64,000 nucleotides of DNA from Acetobacterium wieringae (GCF_001766835.1 NZ_LKEU01000035.1:62001-126000); one strand, 5' to 3'. Shown: positions 17,223 to 26,847, counted from the first letter of the stretch. A program made the numbers and translations. Notes: generated from the letters alone by a model not told the origin.

Positions 17223-18890
17223 ATGACTATGAAGTCAAAAAGATTTGAAGCTTTAGCAGCTCGTCCAGTCAAAAAGGATGGTTTCGTTAAAGAATGGCCA
17301 GAAGTCGGTCTAATTGCAATGAACAGCCCTCAAGATCCAACACCAAGTCTGGTTGTTGAAAATGGGGTAGTTGTTGAACTGGATGGAAAAAAACGAGCTG
17401 ATTTTGATATGCTTGATACATTCATCGCTAACTATGCAATTCGTTTAGAAAAAGCCCAGGAATATATGGCAATGGATTCTTTAAAAATTGCCAATATGCT
17501 TGTTGATATTAATGTACCAAGAGACGTTGTTGTTGATATTACAACATCAATCACTCCTGCAAAAATTGTAGAAGTACTTGGTCATATGACAGTGTTAGAA
17601 ATGATGATGGCTCAAAGTAAAATGCGAGCTCGTTTAATGCCTTCTAACCAATGCCACGTTACTAACGTAAAAGATAACATGGTTCAAATCGCTGCTGATG
17701 CTGCAGAAGCTGCTATCCGTGGATTTGACGAAATGGAAACAACAGTAGGCATCGGTCGTTATGCGCCATTTAATGCGCTTGCCATCATGGTTGGTGCAAA
17801 TGTTGGTCGTCCTGGTATCTTAACACAATGTGCTGTTGAAGAAGCGACCGAACTTGACCTCGGTATGAAAGGTTACACTGCTTACGCTGAAACGATTTCT
17901 GTATATGGTACAGAACCAGTTTTCATGGACGGTGATGATACACCATATTCTAAAGCTTTCTTGGCATCAAGCTACGCTTCCCGTGGTTTGAAAATGCGTT
18001 TTACATCTGGTTCCGGATCAGAAGTACAAATGGGTTATGCAGAAGGCAAATCTATGCTTTATCTTGAAGCGCGATGCTTATACATCACTAAGGGTGCCGG
18101 CGTACAAGGAAGCCAGAATGGTTCAGTTTCTTGTATCGGTGTTCCAGCTGGTGTACCAGGCGGTATCCGAGAAGTATTGGCTGAAAACTTATTGGCAGCA
18201 TGCCTCGATTTAGAGTGTGCTTCTTCTAATGACCAGACCTTTACTCACTCTGACTTACGACGAGTTGCTCGTTCATTAATGCAAATGGTACCAGGAACTG
18301 ACTACATCTGTTCTGGTTACTCTGCTACACCTAACTATGATAATATGTTTGCAGGCTCTAACTGGGATGCAGATGATTATGATGATTGGAATGTCATCCA
18401 ACGTGACTTAAAAATCGATGCCGGTTTACAACCTGTTGATGAAGATACAGTTGTTGCTGCACGTGCTAAAGGCGCTCGCGCAATGCAGATCCTATTCAGA
18501 GAATTAGGCTTGACCGAAATCACTGATGCTGAAGTTGAAGCTGCAACTTATGCTCGTGGATCTCAAGACATGCCGGACCGTGATGTTGTAGCTGACTTAA
18601 AAGCTGTTGAAGATTTAATGAATCGCGGTGCAACTGCGGTTGACTTCATTAAAGCTCTAGACCGAGGTGGCATGAGAGATGTCGCTGAATCGATCTTTAA
18701 CATCCAGTTACAGAAATGTGCTGGTGACTACTTACACACTGCTTCTAAATTAAGCTCTACATGGGAATGTATTTCAGCAGTAAACTATCCAAATACCTAT
18801 CATGGAGTAAAAACTGGTTATGTAATCAGTGATGAAAGATGGGCACAAATCCAAGATATTCCATGGGCTGTTGACCCAGCAAGCATATAG
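17223..18890 (+). CDS. pduC: Propanediol dehydratase large subunit PduC
   Basis: This 555-residue alpha subunit, close to the usual 554, belongs to adenosylcobalamin-dependent diol dehydratase, which converts 1,2-propanediol to propionaldehyde. The start [19 protein letters not shown], the Q-N-G-S-V-S-C-I-G segment near residue 300 and the C-terminal YHGVKTGY are typical of the family. The barrel residues for substrate and K+ lie in motifs such as [19 protein letters not shown]. It forms an (alpha beta gamma)2 complex with PduD and PduE. It follows PduB by 38 bases with GAAGGAGG before the ATG. Glycerol dehydratase is the only close alternative, and the shell context favours propanediol. Confidence 0.96.
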   Translation: MTMKSKRFEALAARPVKKDGFVKEWPEVGLIAMNSPQDPTPSLVVENGVVVELDGKKRADFDMLDTFIANYAIRLEKAQEYMAMDSLKIANMLVDINVPRDVVVDITTSITPAKIVEVLGHMTVLEMMMAQSKMRARLMPSNQCHVTNVKDNMVQIAADAAEAAIRGFDEMETTVGIGRYAPFNALAIMVGANVGRPGILTQCAVEEATELDLGMKGYTAYAETISVYGTEPVFMDGDDTPYSKAFLASSYASRGLKMRFTSGSGSEVQMGYAEGKSMLYLEARCLYITKGAGVQGSQNGSVSCIGVPAGVPGGIREVLAENLLAACLDLECASSNDQTFTHSDLRRVARSLMQMVPGTDYICSGYSATPNYDNMFAGSNWDADDYDDWNVIQRDLKIDAGLQPVDEDTVVAARAKGARAMQILFRELGLTEITDAEVEAATYARGSQDMPDRDVVADLKAVEDLMNRGATAVDFIKALDRGGMRDVAESIFNIQLQKCAGDYLHTASKLSSTWECISAVNYPNTYHGVKTGYVISDERWAQIQDIPWAVDPASI

Positions 18891-18906
18891 GAAGGGGTGT
18901 AATAAA

Positions 18907-19554
18907 ATGGCTATAAACGAACAAATGTTAAAAAGCATTATTGAAGATGTTTTAAAAGAAATGACAGGCGCTGCGCCAGCTTCCGCACCAGCTGCATCTG
19001 CTGCCGGCGCTGTGAAACTTTCTCCAGTCGGAGAAGCAAAACAGGGAATGGCAAGTGATGAAGTAGTGATTGGTTTGGCTCCTGCTTTTGCAGATTCTCA
19101 AACCGTAACCATCACCGGAATTCCGCATGATAAAGTTCTTAAAGAAATCATCGCTGGTATTGAAGAAGAAGGTTTAAAAGCCCGAATTATTAAAGTTTAC
19201 CGAAGTTCTGACGTTGCTGTTTGCGGCCACACGGCTGCTAAACTGTCTGGATCTGGAATCGGCATTGGCTTACAGTCAAAAGGCACTTCCTTGATTCACC
19301 AAAAAGATTTACCACAGTTAAGTAACTTGGAATTATTTTCTCAAGCACCATTGATCGACTTGGAAACATATCGAATGATTGGGAAAAATGCTGCAAAATA
19401 TGCCAAAGGCGAAAGCCCGGCACCTGTTCCAGTAAGAAACGACCAGATGGCTCGTCCAGCTTACCAGGCAAAAGCAGCCTTATTACATATCAAAGAAACT
19501 GAACATGTTGAAGCCGGTAAAAAAGCCGTCGAACAACAAGTTTCGTTTGTATAA
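18907..19554 (+). CDS. pduD: Propanediol dehydratase medium subunit PduD
   Basis: A 215-residue beta subunit of diol dehydratase, part of the cobalamin-binding surface. The ATG at 18907 with GAAGGGG upstream is taken, because an in-frame upstream ATG would overlap the end of pduC and add 26 unrelated residues. Residues 1-18 ([15 protein letters not shown]) form an amphipathic helix like the encapsulation peptide of Salmonella PduD, followed by an Ala/Pro-rich linker and the enzyme domain from about residue 40 ([14 protein letters not shown]). The helix should load the whole dehydratase complex into the shell. Confidence 0.95.
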   Translation: MAINEQMLKSIIEDVLKEMTGAAPASAPAASAAGAVKLSPVGEAKQGMASDEVVIGLAPAFADSQTVTITGIPHDKVLKEIIAGIEEEGLKARIIKVYRSSDVAVCGHTAAKLSGSGIGIGLQSKGTSLIHQKDLPQLSNLELFSQAPLIDLETYRMIGKNAAKYAKGESPAPVPVRNDQMARPAYQAKAALLHIKETEHVEAGKKAVEQQVSFV

Positions 19555-19569
19555 GTGGAGGTGACCAGA

Positions 19570-20073
19570 ATGACACAAGAACAAATGTTGGAACAAATCG
19601 TTAAACAAGTTATGAGTTCTATGAGTGCTGCTGCAGCTCCATCACCAGCAGCTTGCGGAACTGTTTCGAAAGCTGATTATCCAATCGGAGATAAAAGACC
19701 AGAACTGATCTTATCTGCTACGGGAAAAGCTTATAAAGAATTAACATTAGATAAATTATTAGCTGGCGAGTTGACACCAGAAGATTTACGAATCAGACCA
19801 GAAACGCTTGAACTGCAAGCGCAGGTTGCTGAATCTGTAAATCGTGATGCATTTGCCAGAAATTTAAGAAGAGCAGCTGAACTGATTGCTGTTCCAGATG
19901 CCCGTTTATTAGAAATCTACAATGCCCTTCGTCCATATAAATCAACTAAAGAAGAATTAATGGCGATTGCTGCAGAACTTAAAAATCAATACAATGCTCC
20001 TATCTCTGCATCTTTAGTTGCTGAAGCAGCAGAAGTTTACTATGCAAGAAAGCGATCTAAAGAATTTATCTAA
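19570..20073 (+). CDS. pduE: Propanediol dehydratase small subunit PduE
   Basis: A 167-residue gamma subunit of diol dehydratase. The ATG at 19570 is chosen because the GGAGGTG directly upstream is a ribosome site; a GTG at 19555 would include that site in the coding region. The N-terminal helix TQEQMLEQIVKQVMSSM resembles an encapsulation peptide, followed by an Ala/Pro linker. The core ends with LRPYKSTKEELMAIA and YYARKRSKEFI, standard for the family. It lies 15 bases after pduD. Confidence 0.95.
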   Translation: MTQEQMLEQIVKQVMSSMSAAAAPSPAACGTVSKADYPIGDKRPELILSATGKAYKELTLDKLLAGELTPEDLRIRPETLELQAQVAESVNRDAFARNLRRAAELIAVPDARLLEIYNALRPYKSTKEELMAIAAELKNQYNAPISASLVAEAAEVYYARKRSKEFI

Positions 20074-20107
20074 GCAAGTATTTTAGGAAGTGTTGGGAGG
20101 ACATAAG

Positions 20108-21922
20108 ATGATTATTGCAGGAATAGATATTGGTAACGCCAGCACGGAAACCGCACTGGCCCGATATGTCGACGGAAAGCCTGAATTTCTCTGCAGTGGT
20201 ATTGTTGATACCACTGGAATGAAAGGAACCCGTCAGAATATTCATGGAGTTTTCGCCTCTCTCAAACAAGCCCTTGAAAAAGCTGATTTAACCGTAGAAG
20301 ATGTTGATTTAATCCGGATCAATGAAGCTGCACCCGTAATTGGTGATGTAGCAATGGAAACAATTACGGAAACAATTATTACGGAATCAACCATGATCGG
20401 TCACAATCCCTCTACACCAGGGGGATTGGGGATCGGCGTGGGTGTGACTGTAGACATAAGAGAAGTTAATAATTGCGATAAGGGCGAGTCAGTGATCGTT
20501 GTTATCCCCAGAGAAGTGGATTTTGAAGATTCCTCTCGGATTATTAACCATGCTGTTAATAACGGCATATTTATTAATGGTGCCATTGTCCAACGTGATG
20601 ATGGCGTTTTAATTAATAACCGTCTTACAAAAAAAATTCCGATTGTTGATGAAGTTTCGCTGATTGATAAGGTGCCGAGAAACATGCGAGCTGCCATAGA
20701 GGTCGCCGCAGCAGGTTCGGTAGTCGAACAACTATCTAACCCATACGGAATTGCAACCGTATTTGATTTAACGTCCGATGAGACCAAGCAGGTTGTGCCT
20801 GTTTCACGTGCGCTTATCGGGAATCGTTCAGCTGTTGTTATCAAAACGCCGGCAGGGGATGTCAAAGAAAGAAAAATCCCGGCTGGTCAAATTATTATTC
20901 AGGGTACGAACAAAAAGGCCCAGGTTAATGTCGATGACGGCGCTGAAAAAATCATGGATGCAATACGTTCCGTAGCTCCTGTAGAAGATATTAGAGGGGA
21001 AGCTGGCACGAATGCTGGTGGAATGCTTGAAAAGGTCAGACAGGTCATGTCGCACCTGACAGATCAACTACCAAGTGCAATTAAGATTCAGGATTTATTA
21101 GCCGTTGATACATTTGTGCCGCAAACGGTCAAAGGCGGGGTGGCGGAAGAGTTTTCGATGGAAAATGCCGTCGGTATTGCCGCCATGGTTAAGGCAGATA
21201 AATTACAGATGAACATGATTGCCCATGAATTGGAAGCTGAACTGGGTGTAAAAGTTGAAGTGGGCGGAGTTGAAGCCGATATGGCCATCCGTGGTGCACT
21301 TACCACACCAGGTAGCAATAAACCTTTAGCAATTATCGATATGGGTGCTGGATCGACTGATGCAGCAATTATTAACAGGGCAGGTGAAATCAAATCCATT
21401 CATTTAGCAGGTGCCGGTAACATGGTCACGCTGCTAATCGCTTCGGAATTAGGATATGACAACATGGCGCTGGCAGAAGATATTAAAAAGTATCCCCTGG
21501 CTAAGGTTGAAAGTTTATTCCATATTCGTCATGAAGATGGAACTGTTCAATTTTTTGATAAGCCATTGGATCCCAGAACCTTTGCCCGGGTGGTTATTTT
21601 AACACCCAATGGAATGGTGCCAATGCCGGGGAATTACTCCTTGGAGCGAATCCGAGCTGTCCGACGCGAAGCAAAGACAAAAGTATTTGTTGTAAATGCC
21701 ATTCGTTCATTAGAACGAGTGAGTCCGACTGGAAATGTTCGGGATATTGAATTTGTTACTCTGGTTGGTGGATCGGCTCTCGATTTTGAGATTCCCCAAT
21801 TAGTAACAGATGCCTTATCCAAGTATAGTATTGTTTCCGGACGGGCGAATATCAGAGGGGTTGAGGGTCCGCGTAACGCAGTCGCCACCGGTTTGGTACT
21901 TGCTTACGAAGAAGGTGAATAA
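20108..21922 (+). CDS. pduG: Diol dehydratase reactivase large subunit PduG
   Basis: A 604-residue ATPase that releases damaged cobalamin from inactivated diol dehydratase so that fresh cofactor can bind. It opens IIAGIDIGNASTETALA, the phosphate-1 loop of the actin/Hsp70 fold. IDMGAGSTDAAIIN near residue 415 is the second phosphate loop, and VTLVGGSALDFEIPQ near 550 the adenosine motif. The ATG at 20108 with GGGAGG before it is preferred over an upstream in-frame ATG at 20090. It works with PduH encoded immediately downstream. Confidence 0.95.
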   Translation: MIIAGIDIGNASTETALARYVDGKPEFLCSGIVDTTGMKGTRQNIHGVFASLKQALEKADLTVEDVDLIRINEAAPVIGDVAMETITETIITESTMIGHNPSTPGGLGIGVGVTVDIREVNNCDKGESVIVVIPREVDFEDSSRIINHAVNNGIFINGAIVQRDDGVLINNRLTKKIPIVDEVSLIDKVPRNMRAAIEVAAAGSVVEQLSNPYGIATVFDLTSDETKQVVPVSRALIGNRSAVVIKTPAGDVKERKIPAGQIIIQGTNKKAQVNVDDGAEKIMDAIRSVAPVEDIRGEAGTNAGGMLEKVRQVMSHLTDQLPSAIKIQDLLAVDTFVPQTVKGGVAEEFSMENAVGIAAMVKADKLQMNMIAHELEAELGVKVEVGGVEADMAIRGALTTPGSNKPLAIIDMGAGSTDAAIINRAGEIKSIHLAGAGNMVTLLIASELGYDNMALAEDIKKYPLAKVESLFHIRHEDGTVQFFDKPLDPRTFARVVILTPNGMVPMPGNYSLERIRAVRREAKTKVFVVNAIRSLERVSPTGNVRDIEFVTLVGGSALDFEIPQLVTDALSKYSIVSGRANIRGVEGPRNAVATGLVLAYEEGE

Positions 21923-21923
21923 G

Positions 21924-22298
21924 ATGCGGATGGATTTTGATGCTCCAAAACCAGAAATAAAAATAGTCCATGGGAAAAATATAATGTTTCAAAAAGTTGT
22001 TGACGAAGTATTGCACGGAATTGAAGAGGAAGGCGTGCCATTTTCCATCGAAGAATTGGAAGATGCCAATCCAGTTGAGCTTGCTTTTCGGGGTGCAGAA
22101 CTTTCGCATCTTGGTGTAGGCATTGGAATTACTGAAAATGAAGTTGTTCTTCATTTTATCAAATTGAAAGAAGATCAGCCAATTTTCAGAATTCCAGCTT
22201 ACAGTAACGAAGCAACATTACGGGCAATTGGAAGCAATGCTGCCCGACTGGTAAAAAAAATGCCTTTCAAAAATCTGGATAATACGGAACTGTCGTAA
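21924..22298 (+). CDS. pduH: Diol dehydratase reactivase small subunit PduH
   Basis: A 124-residue partner of PduG that swaps with the dehydratase beta subunit during reactivation. PEIKIVHGKN, GIEEEGVPF and HLGVGIGITENEVVLHF match the family and show its known likeness to PduD. The ATG at 21924 lies one base after the pduG stop, and earlier in-frame starts would overlap pduG by more than 100 bases. It ends with LRAIGSNAARLVKKMPF, as expected. Confidence 0.93.
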   Translation: MRMDFDAPKPEIKIVHGKNIMFQKVVDEVLHGIEEEGVPFSIEELEDANPVELAFRGAELSHLGVGIGITENEVVLHFIKLKEDQPIFRIPAYSNEATLRAIGSNAARLVKKMPFKNLDNTELS

Positions 22299-22310
22299 GG
22301 AGGGGTTGAT

Positions 22311-22685
22311 TTGAATAGAGGAGAGGCCATTGGCCTAATAGAAGCTATTGGGTTGGCCACAGCGGTTGAAGCTGCCGATGCGGCAGTCAAGTCAGCAAAT
22401 GTAAGACTGATTGGCTATGAAGCGTGTAAGGGTGACGGGATGTCAACCATTAAGGTGGCTGGTGATATTGGAGCTGTTAAGGCAGCAGTTGATGCGGCTA
22501 CAGCGGCTTGTGCTAAAGGTCGTGGCGTTTGGGCAACCAAAGTGATTGCTAGACCCAGTGAAGGAATTGAAAAATTAATTTACAACAGTGAAACAGTGGG
22601 TTATGACCCACCGGTAGAACCAAAAGCTGAAGTTGTCACTATAGAAGAAAATGAAGAAACAGCAGAAATAAACTCAGAGGAATAA
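22311..22685 (+). CDS. Microcompartment shell protein with acidic C-terminal tail (PduA/J/K-like)
   Basis: This 124-residue protein begins at TTG 22311 behind AAGGAGGGG. Residues 1-88 are a BMC hexamer domain (IGLIEAIGLATAVEAAD to KVIARPSEGIEKLI). A 36-residue tail follows that is rich in Glu and Val (EENEETAEINSEE). By position it corresponds to pduJ/pduK of other loci. Salmonella PduK also has a C-terminal extension, but there it carries cysteines, and none occur here. The tail may face the lumen or cytosol and recruit a partner. The shell role is certain; the exact orthologue is not. Confidence 0.88.
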   Translation: MNRGEAIGLIEAIGLATAVEAADAAVKSANVRLIGYEACKGDGMSTIKVAGDIGAVKAAVDAATAACAKGRGVWATKVIARPSEGIEKLIYNSETVGYDPPVEPKAEVVTIEENEETAEINSEE

Positions 22686-22743
22686 TTGCTGAGTCGGCTG
22701 AAGGATTCAGACAGAAATGATCTTTTGAAGAAAAGGTGCTAGC

Positions 22744-23397
22744 ATGAACGAAAATGAAAAACAAGTAATTGAGCAAATCGTAATTAACACAGTTAAAAAA
22801 CTGATTGCTGAAAAAGATAGTCCGAATCGTGTAGTATTGGGAATCTCCAATAAACACATCCATCTTTCAAAAAAAGACATTGAAACACTTTTCGGAGAAG
22901 GTTATGAACTGACCAATATGAAAGACTTAAAGCAACCTGGACAATATGCAGCAAAAGAAACGGTTAAAGTGATTGGGCCAAAGGGTTGTTTTGACAAGGT
23001 TCGAATTTTAGGACCCGCCCGGCCGGAAAGTCAGATTGAAATTTCACTGACAGATGCCAGAACGCTGGGAATCAAAGCGCCGGTTTGCGAATCGGGACAG
23101 CTGGAAGGAACACCGGGGATTATCCTCGAGGGTCCATGCGGAACCGTTACCCTCACGCATGGTGTGATTGTTGCCCTACGGCATATTCATATGCCTCCTG
23201 ATATTGCCCAAAAGTTAGGCATAAAAGATAAAGACTGGGTCAGTGTCGAAACATGTGGTGTTAGAAAAACAATTTTCTGCAATGTACTCGCGCGTGTATC
23301 CGATAAATTCGACTATGAAATGCATTTGGATACTGATGAAGCGAATGCGGCAGGACTTAACAACGATGATTATCTAAAAATAATCCCAAACAGGTGA
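22744..23397 (+). CDS. pduL: Phosphate propanoyltransferase PduL
   Basis: This 217-residue enzyme converts propionyl-CoA and phosphate to propionyl-phosphate, recycling CoA inside the shell. The two metal-binding histidine motifs are ISNKHIHLSKKD (near residue 37) and VALRHIHMPPDIA (near 142). The first 22 residues (NEKQVIEQIVINTVKKLI) form an amphipathic helix of the encapsulation type. The 58 bases ahead hold only its ribosome site, and no promoter was seen. It is of normal PduL length and unrelated to Pta. Confidence 0.95.
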   Translation: MNENEKQVIEQIVINTVKKLIAEKDSPNRVVLGISNKHIHLSKKDIETLFGEGYELTNMKDLKQPGQYAAKETVKVIGPKGCFDKVRILGPARPESQIEISLTDARTLGIKAPVCESGQLEGTPGIILEGPCGTVTLTHGVIVALRHIHMPPDIAQKLGIKDKDWVSVETCGVRKTIFCNVLARVSDKFDYEMHLDTDEANAAGLNNDDYLKIIPNR

Positions 23398-23401
23398 AAC
23401 A

Positions 23402-24226
23402 ATGGATTGGAAATCTGGTAATGACGCAATATTGGAATTCGCAGAATTAATCCGGGAAAAAAAAGCCAATGCTTACACAGGTGAGCTAAAAGTTGGCGTC
23501 GATCTCGGGACTGCAAATATTGTCATCGCAGTGGTTGATGAAAATGATCGTCCCATTGCTGGAGCGACTCAAGGCGCGTCAGTTGTTCGCGACGGAATTG
23601 TCGTTGACTATCTCGGTGCGAGTCAAATTGTACGAAAACTTAAAGGTGAGGTTGAAGGTATCCTGGGTGTTGACTTGACATATGCCAAGGCCGCCACAGC
23701 CATTCCTCCTGGTATCCTGGCGGGGAATACAAAGATTATTTCCAATGTGGTTGACTCAGCCGACTTTGTGGTAACAAATGTGGTTGATGAACCGACTGCA
23801 GCTGCAACGGTGCTTGGCATCCAAAATGGTGCGGTCGTTGATGTTGGGGGTGGAACCACTGGAATTAGTATTCTCAAAGATGGTGAAGTTATTTTCACAG
23901 CCGATGAAGCGACCGGAGGGACACATATGAGTCTGGTACTGGCAGGTTTTCATCACATTAGCTTTGAAGAAGCAGAAGAACTTAAAAAGAACGAGTCACA
24001 GAAAAAAGTCTTCCCGATTATTAAGCCCGTGGTACAGAAGATGGCTTCCATCGTCAACCGCTTTGTGATCGGGTATGATGTTGACGTTATTTATGTGGTC
24101 GGTGGAGCGTGTGTCTTTAATGATTTTGAAAAGATTTTTGAAGATGAAACAGGCATCAAGACCATTAAACCGGTAGAACCATTATTGGTAACACCCTTAG
24201 GGATCGCCTTTAATTGTCAAAGGTAA
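23402..24226 (+). CDS. eutJ: EutJ-like actin-fold chaperone/ATPase
   Basis: This 274-residue protein is related to EutJ of ethanolamine microcompartments. It carries the Hsp70/actin nucleotide-binding motifs VGVDLGTANIVIAVVDE (near 30-46), VDVGGGTTGISIL (near 146) and IYVVGGACVFNDFE (near 235). EutJ's role is not settled; it is thought to help assembly or reactivation. It lacks an obvious encapsulation helix. It begins three bases after pduL, so the two are translationally coupled. Confidence 0.85.
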   Translation: MDWKSGNDAILEFAELIREKKANAYTGELKVGVDLGTANIVIAVVDENDRPIAGATQGASVVRDGIVVDYLGASQIVRKLKGEVEGILGVDLTYAKAATAIPPGILAGNTKIISNVVDSADFVVTNVVDEPTAAATVLGIQNGAVVDVGGGTTGISILKDGEVIFTADEATGGTHMSLVLAGFHHISFEEAEELKKNESQKKVFPIIKPVVQKMASIVNRFVIGYDVDVIYVVGGACVFNDFEKIFEDETGIKTIKPVEPLLVTPLGIAFNCQR

Positions 24227-24244
24227 GAAATGTGGTGATAGAAT

Positions 24245-25090
24245 TTGGACATGGAGAAAATGCTCGAAAACGGATTATTGGATGTACTTATTCAAAAAAT
24301 CGTTGACGAGGTTGTCAGGCGAATAAAAAATCAACCTAAAAAAGCAGTTGTTTTCTTTACGGGAGCGACGATTGGTTTTAAGGATTCGATGGATTCACTG
24401 TTGAAATTACAAAAAGATGGTTGGCAATTAAAAGTTGTTCTTTCTGATGATGGCATGAAGGTGTTAGATCCTGTTGCGATTCAAAAAGAATTAAATCTTG
24501 ATGTAATTTACCACAGTGGCAACATAAAAAGCCAAAAAGAGCTATATGGATCGGCAGATATGTTTGTGATCGCTACCATGAGCGTGAATACGGCTGCCAA
24601 ACTGGCGGTGGGAATAACTGATACAGTGCTGTTATCGCTCATTAATCATGGATTTATGGCTGGAACGCCAGTAGTTGCAGCAGTTAATGCCTGTAATCCG
24701 GATGATCCTCAAAGAGCATCACTGGGGATGGGCAAATCATCGCCTAAATATCGGGAAATGTTAAATAATAACATTGAAACACTGCGTGATTTTGGGATGA
24801 AGTTAGTATGTGGCAAAGACTTATATGCTACTTGTGTTGGTGGAACTCCCACAGAAACAAATGATTTAATCGTTACAAAGACAGCTGCCCCAGCTAAAAG
24901 CGAAGCGGTGGTAAATCAGGTCTCAGCTCATAATACTGGTGAGTGTCTGATTGACAAAAACGTTATCTCGCGGGTTGATATTTTAAAAGCCCGGGGATCA
25001 AATGTGATTAAGATACCATCGGCATCAATTTTAACAGGGTATGCAGCGGAAGCCGCCAAGGAATTTGGGCTTCAGATTATCAGGGTTTAA
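24245..25090 (+). CDS. Flavoprotein-fold protein of the pdu locus with encapsulation-like helix
   Basis: A 281-residue protein. The start may be TTG 24245 or ATG 24251; GTGGTG upstream fits the TTG better. Residues 8-28 (LLDVLIQKIVDEVVRRI) are amphipathic and resemble encapsulation peptides. From about residue 33, AVVFFTGATIGFKDSMDSL and later MFVIATMSVNTAAKLAVGI look like the flavoprotein (PF02441-type) fold, which binds FMN in other members. It is probably a cargo protein with a redox or cofactor role, perhaps beside PduS and PduO in cobalamin reduction. It is not one of the classical Salmonella Pdu proteins. Confidence 0.7.
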   Translation: MDMEKMLENGLLDVLIQKIVDEVVRRIKNQPKKAVVFFTGATIGFKDSMDSLLKLQKDGWQLKVVLSDDGMKVLDPVAIQKELNLDVIYHSGNIKSQKELYGSADMFVIATMSVNTAAKLAVGITDTVLLSLINHGFMAGTPVVAAVNACNPDDPQRASLGMGKSSPKYREMLNNNIETLRDFGMKLVCGKDLYATCVGGTPTETNDLIVTKTAAPAKSEAVVNQVSAHNTGECLIDKNVISRVDILKARGSNVIKIPSASILTGYAAEAAKEFGLQIIRV

Positions 25091-25106
25091 TAAGGGTGGT
25101 GAATAT

Positions 25107-25385
25107 ATGCAGTTAGCAAAAGTAGTTGGAAACGTCGTATCAACCCAGAAAGATCCGAATCTTGTGGGATGTAAATTATTAATCATTAAAAAAATTGATG
25201 AGTATGGTGAATTTGAAAAATATTCAAGTTCGTCGACAGCAATAGCCGTTGATTCAGTAGGTGCAGGTATCGGAGAAACGGTGATCGTAACGTCGGGGAG
25301 CAATGCCCGTTATGTTTACGGTGACAAGATGGCTCCGCTGGATATGACCATTGTTGGCATTGTTGACGAAATTCAGATTGTTTAG
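25107..25385 (+). CDS. pduN: Microcompartment vertex protein PduN (EutN/CcmL family)
   Basis: A 92-residue pentamer that caps the icosahedral vertices of the shell. MQLAKVVGNVVSTQKDPNLVG, then KLLIIKKI, VDSVGAGIGETVIVTSGS and IVGIVDEI are the family blocks. The ATG at 25107 after AGGGTGGTG is used; longer in-frame starts would run back into the preceding gene. It is the only vertex protein in the window. Confidence 0.95.
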   Translation: MQLAKVVGNVVSTQKDPNLVGCKLLIIKKIDEYGEFEKYSSSSTAIAVDSVGAGIGETVIVTSGSNARYVYGDKMAPLDMTIVGIVDEIQIV

Positions 25386-25397
25386 TGGGGTGATGTG

Positions 25398-26408
25398 ATG
25401 CCAAATGTATATACCCGAGGAGGGGACAAAGGGGAAACGGGTCTTTTTGGATCCAGTCGTACCCCGAAGGATAATATCCGTGTCGATGCATATGGAACCA
25501 TGGACGAAGCAAATTCGGCCATTGGTTTAGCTTACTCTCTTTGCGATGATCAGGAAATCAAAGAAATTTTGCATTACCTGCAGAAGCGAATTTTTGTTTT
25601 AGGTGCAGAACTTGCCAGCGATGAAAAAGGCAAGACCATGCTGGCGGACAAAATTACTCAGGCAGATGTGGATTACATGGAATGCACGATGGAACACTAT
25701 TTAGCAATTATTGGTCCTCAAAAGGCGTTCATTATTCCTGGTGCCAGTCCAGCATCAGCAGCTTTACATGTTGCCCGCACCGTTGTCAGACGCGGTGAGC
25801 GATTGATTGTAAAATATAATCGCGAAAATGAAGAAAGTCGTCCAGAATTGGTAAAATTCGTCAATCGACTCTCGGATACCCTTTTTGTGCTGGCGCGGAC
25901 AGTTGAGTTTAATGGTGTTGTAAAACAAATAGTCGACCGGGTCAAAGAAAAATTGAATCTGTTAGAAACTGAGCAAGCAGAAAGTATCAATGAAGACACG
26001 TGTGATAAAGAATATAGTCTACTGACACTGGCCAAGAAAATGGCTGCTGCTGCCAGAGTAAAGGCTGAAGAAATCAATGTCCCCATTGTCTTTTCAGTGG
26101 TCGATTCCGGTGGAAATTTAGCCTACTTTGAACGGATGGAAGATGCTTTAATGGTCAGCATTGATATTTCAGTGAATAAGGCCTATACTGCCAATGCATT
26201 GAAAATGTCCACGGATAAAGTTGCCAGCGTCGTTAAAGAAGATGGCTCTCTCTATGGCCTCCAATGGACCAATAATGGTCGGATGGTCGTCTTTGGCGGG
26301 GGATATCCTTTAAAAGTCAATGGCGAAGTCATTGGCGGAATTGGCGTAAGTGGTGGAAGTGTCGATGAAGATATGATTATTGCAAAGAGTGCGTTAGCTG
26401 TGTTATAA
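25398..26408 (+). CDS. pduO: PduO: corrinoid adenosyltransferase fused to GlcG/HbpS domain
   Basis: A 336-residue two-domain protein. Residues 1-185 are a PduO-type ATP:cob(I)alamin adenosyltransferase, which makes the coenzyme B12 used by PduCDE. The N-terminal ATP loop is YTRGGDKGETGLFG and the helix HVARTVVRRGERLIV carries the conserved arginines. Residues 200-336 form the heme-binding GlcG/DUF336 domain (LLTLAKKMAAAARVKAEE to GGIGVSGGSVDEDM). ATG 25398 sits six bases after GGGGTG; a GTG one codon earlier is possible. The next gene repeats the second domain. Confidence 0.94.
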   Translation: MPNVYTRGGDKGETGLFGSSRTPKDNIRVDAYGTMDEANSAIGLAYSLCDDQEIKEILHYLQKRIFVLGAELASDEKGKTMLADKITQADVDYMECTMEHYLAIIGPQKAFIIPGASPASAALHVARTVVRRGERLIVKYNRENEESRPELVKFVNRLSDTLFVLARTVEFNGVVKQIVDRVKEKLNLLETEQAESINEDTCDKEYSLLTLAKKMAAAARVKAEEINVPIVFSVVDSGGNLAYFERMEDALMVSIDISVNKAYTANALKMSTDKVASVVKEDGSLYGLQWTNNGRMVVFGGGYPLKVNGEVIGGIGVSGGSVDEDMIIAKSALAVL

Positions 26409-26436
26409 AAATACTAATTAATCAGGAGGAAGAAAA

Positions 26437-26847
26437 ATGACGACTACTGGAAAATTATTAGATATGGCAAAGAAAATGGCAGAAGCGGCGGCTGCAAAAG
26501 CAATCGAAATCGATGTACCAATGGTTATCGTAATTTGTGATGCCAGTGGTAACACCGTATTATTTAACCGGATGGAAGATTCTTTATTGGCCAGTATGGA
26601 TATCGCAACCAATAAGGCTTATACTGCAGTTGCTCTTAAAATGGGCACCGATCAGGCAGCTGACCTTGCAAAAGAGTCAGGACAACTTTTTGGAATTGCG
26701 AGCTGCGATAAAGGAAGAATGGTTGTGTTTGGCGGTGGCTTCCCGATTTTTGAAGCGGGTAAAATCATCGGCGGTATCGGAGTAAGCGGCGGCAGTGTTG
26801 CAGAAGACATGACTGTTGCTCAAGCTGGACTAGACGCTATAAAATAA
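26437..26847 (+). CDS. Free-standing GlcG/HbpS-family (DUF336) protein
   Basis: This 136-residue protein is homologous over its whole length to the C-terminal domain of PduO just upstream: LLDMAKKMAEAAAAKAIEI against LLTLAKKMAAAARVKAEEI, and GGIGVSGGSVAEDMTVAQA against GGIGVSGGSVDEDMIIAKS. It probably arose by local duplication of that domain. Relatives bind heme or corrinoid-like tetrapyrroles, so it may store or present cobalamin to PduO or PduS. AGGAGGAAG precedes the ATG. No encapsulation helix is seen. Its function is inferred only. Confidence 0.85.
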   Translation: MTTTGKLLDMAKKMAEAAAAKAIEIDVPMVIVICDASGNTVLFNRMEDSLLASMDIATNKAYTAVALKMGTDQAADLAKESGQLFGIASCDKGRMVVFGGGFPIFEAGKIIGGIGVSGGSVAEDMTVAQAGLDAIK

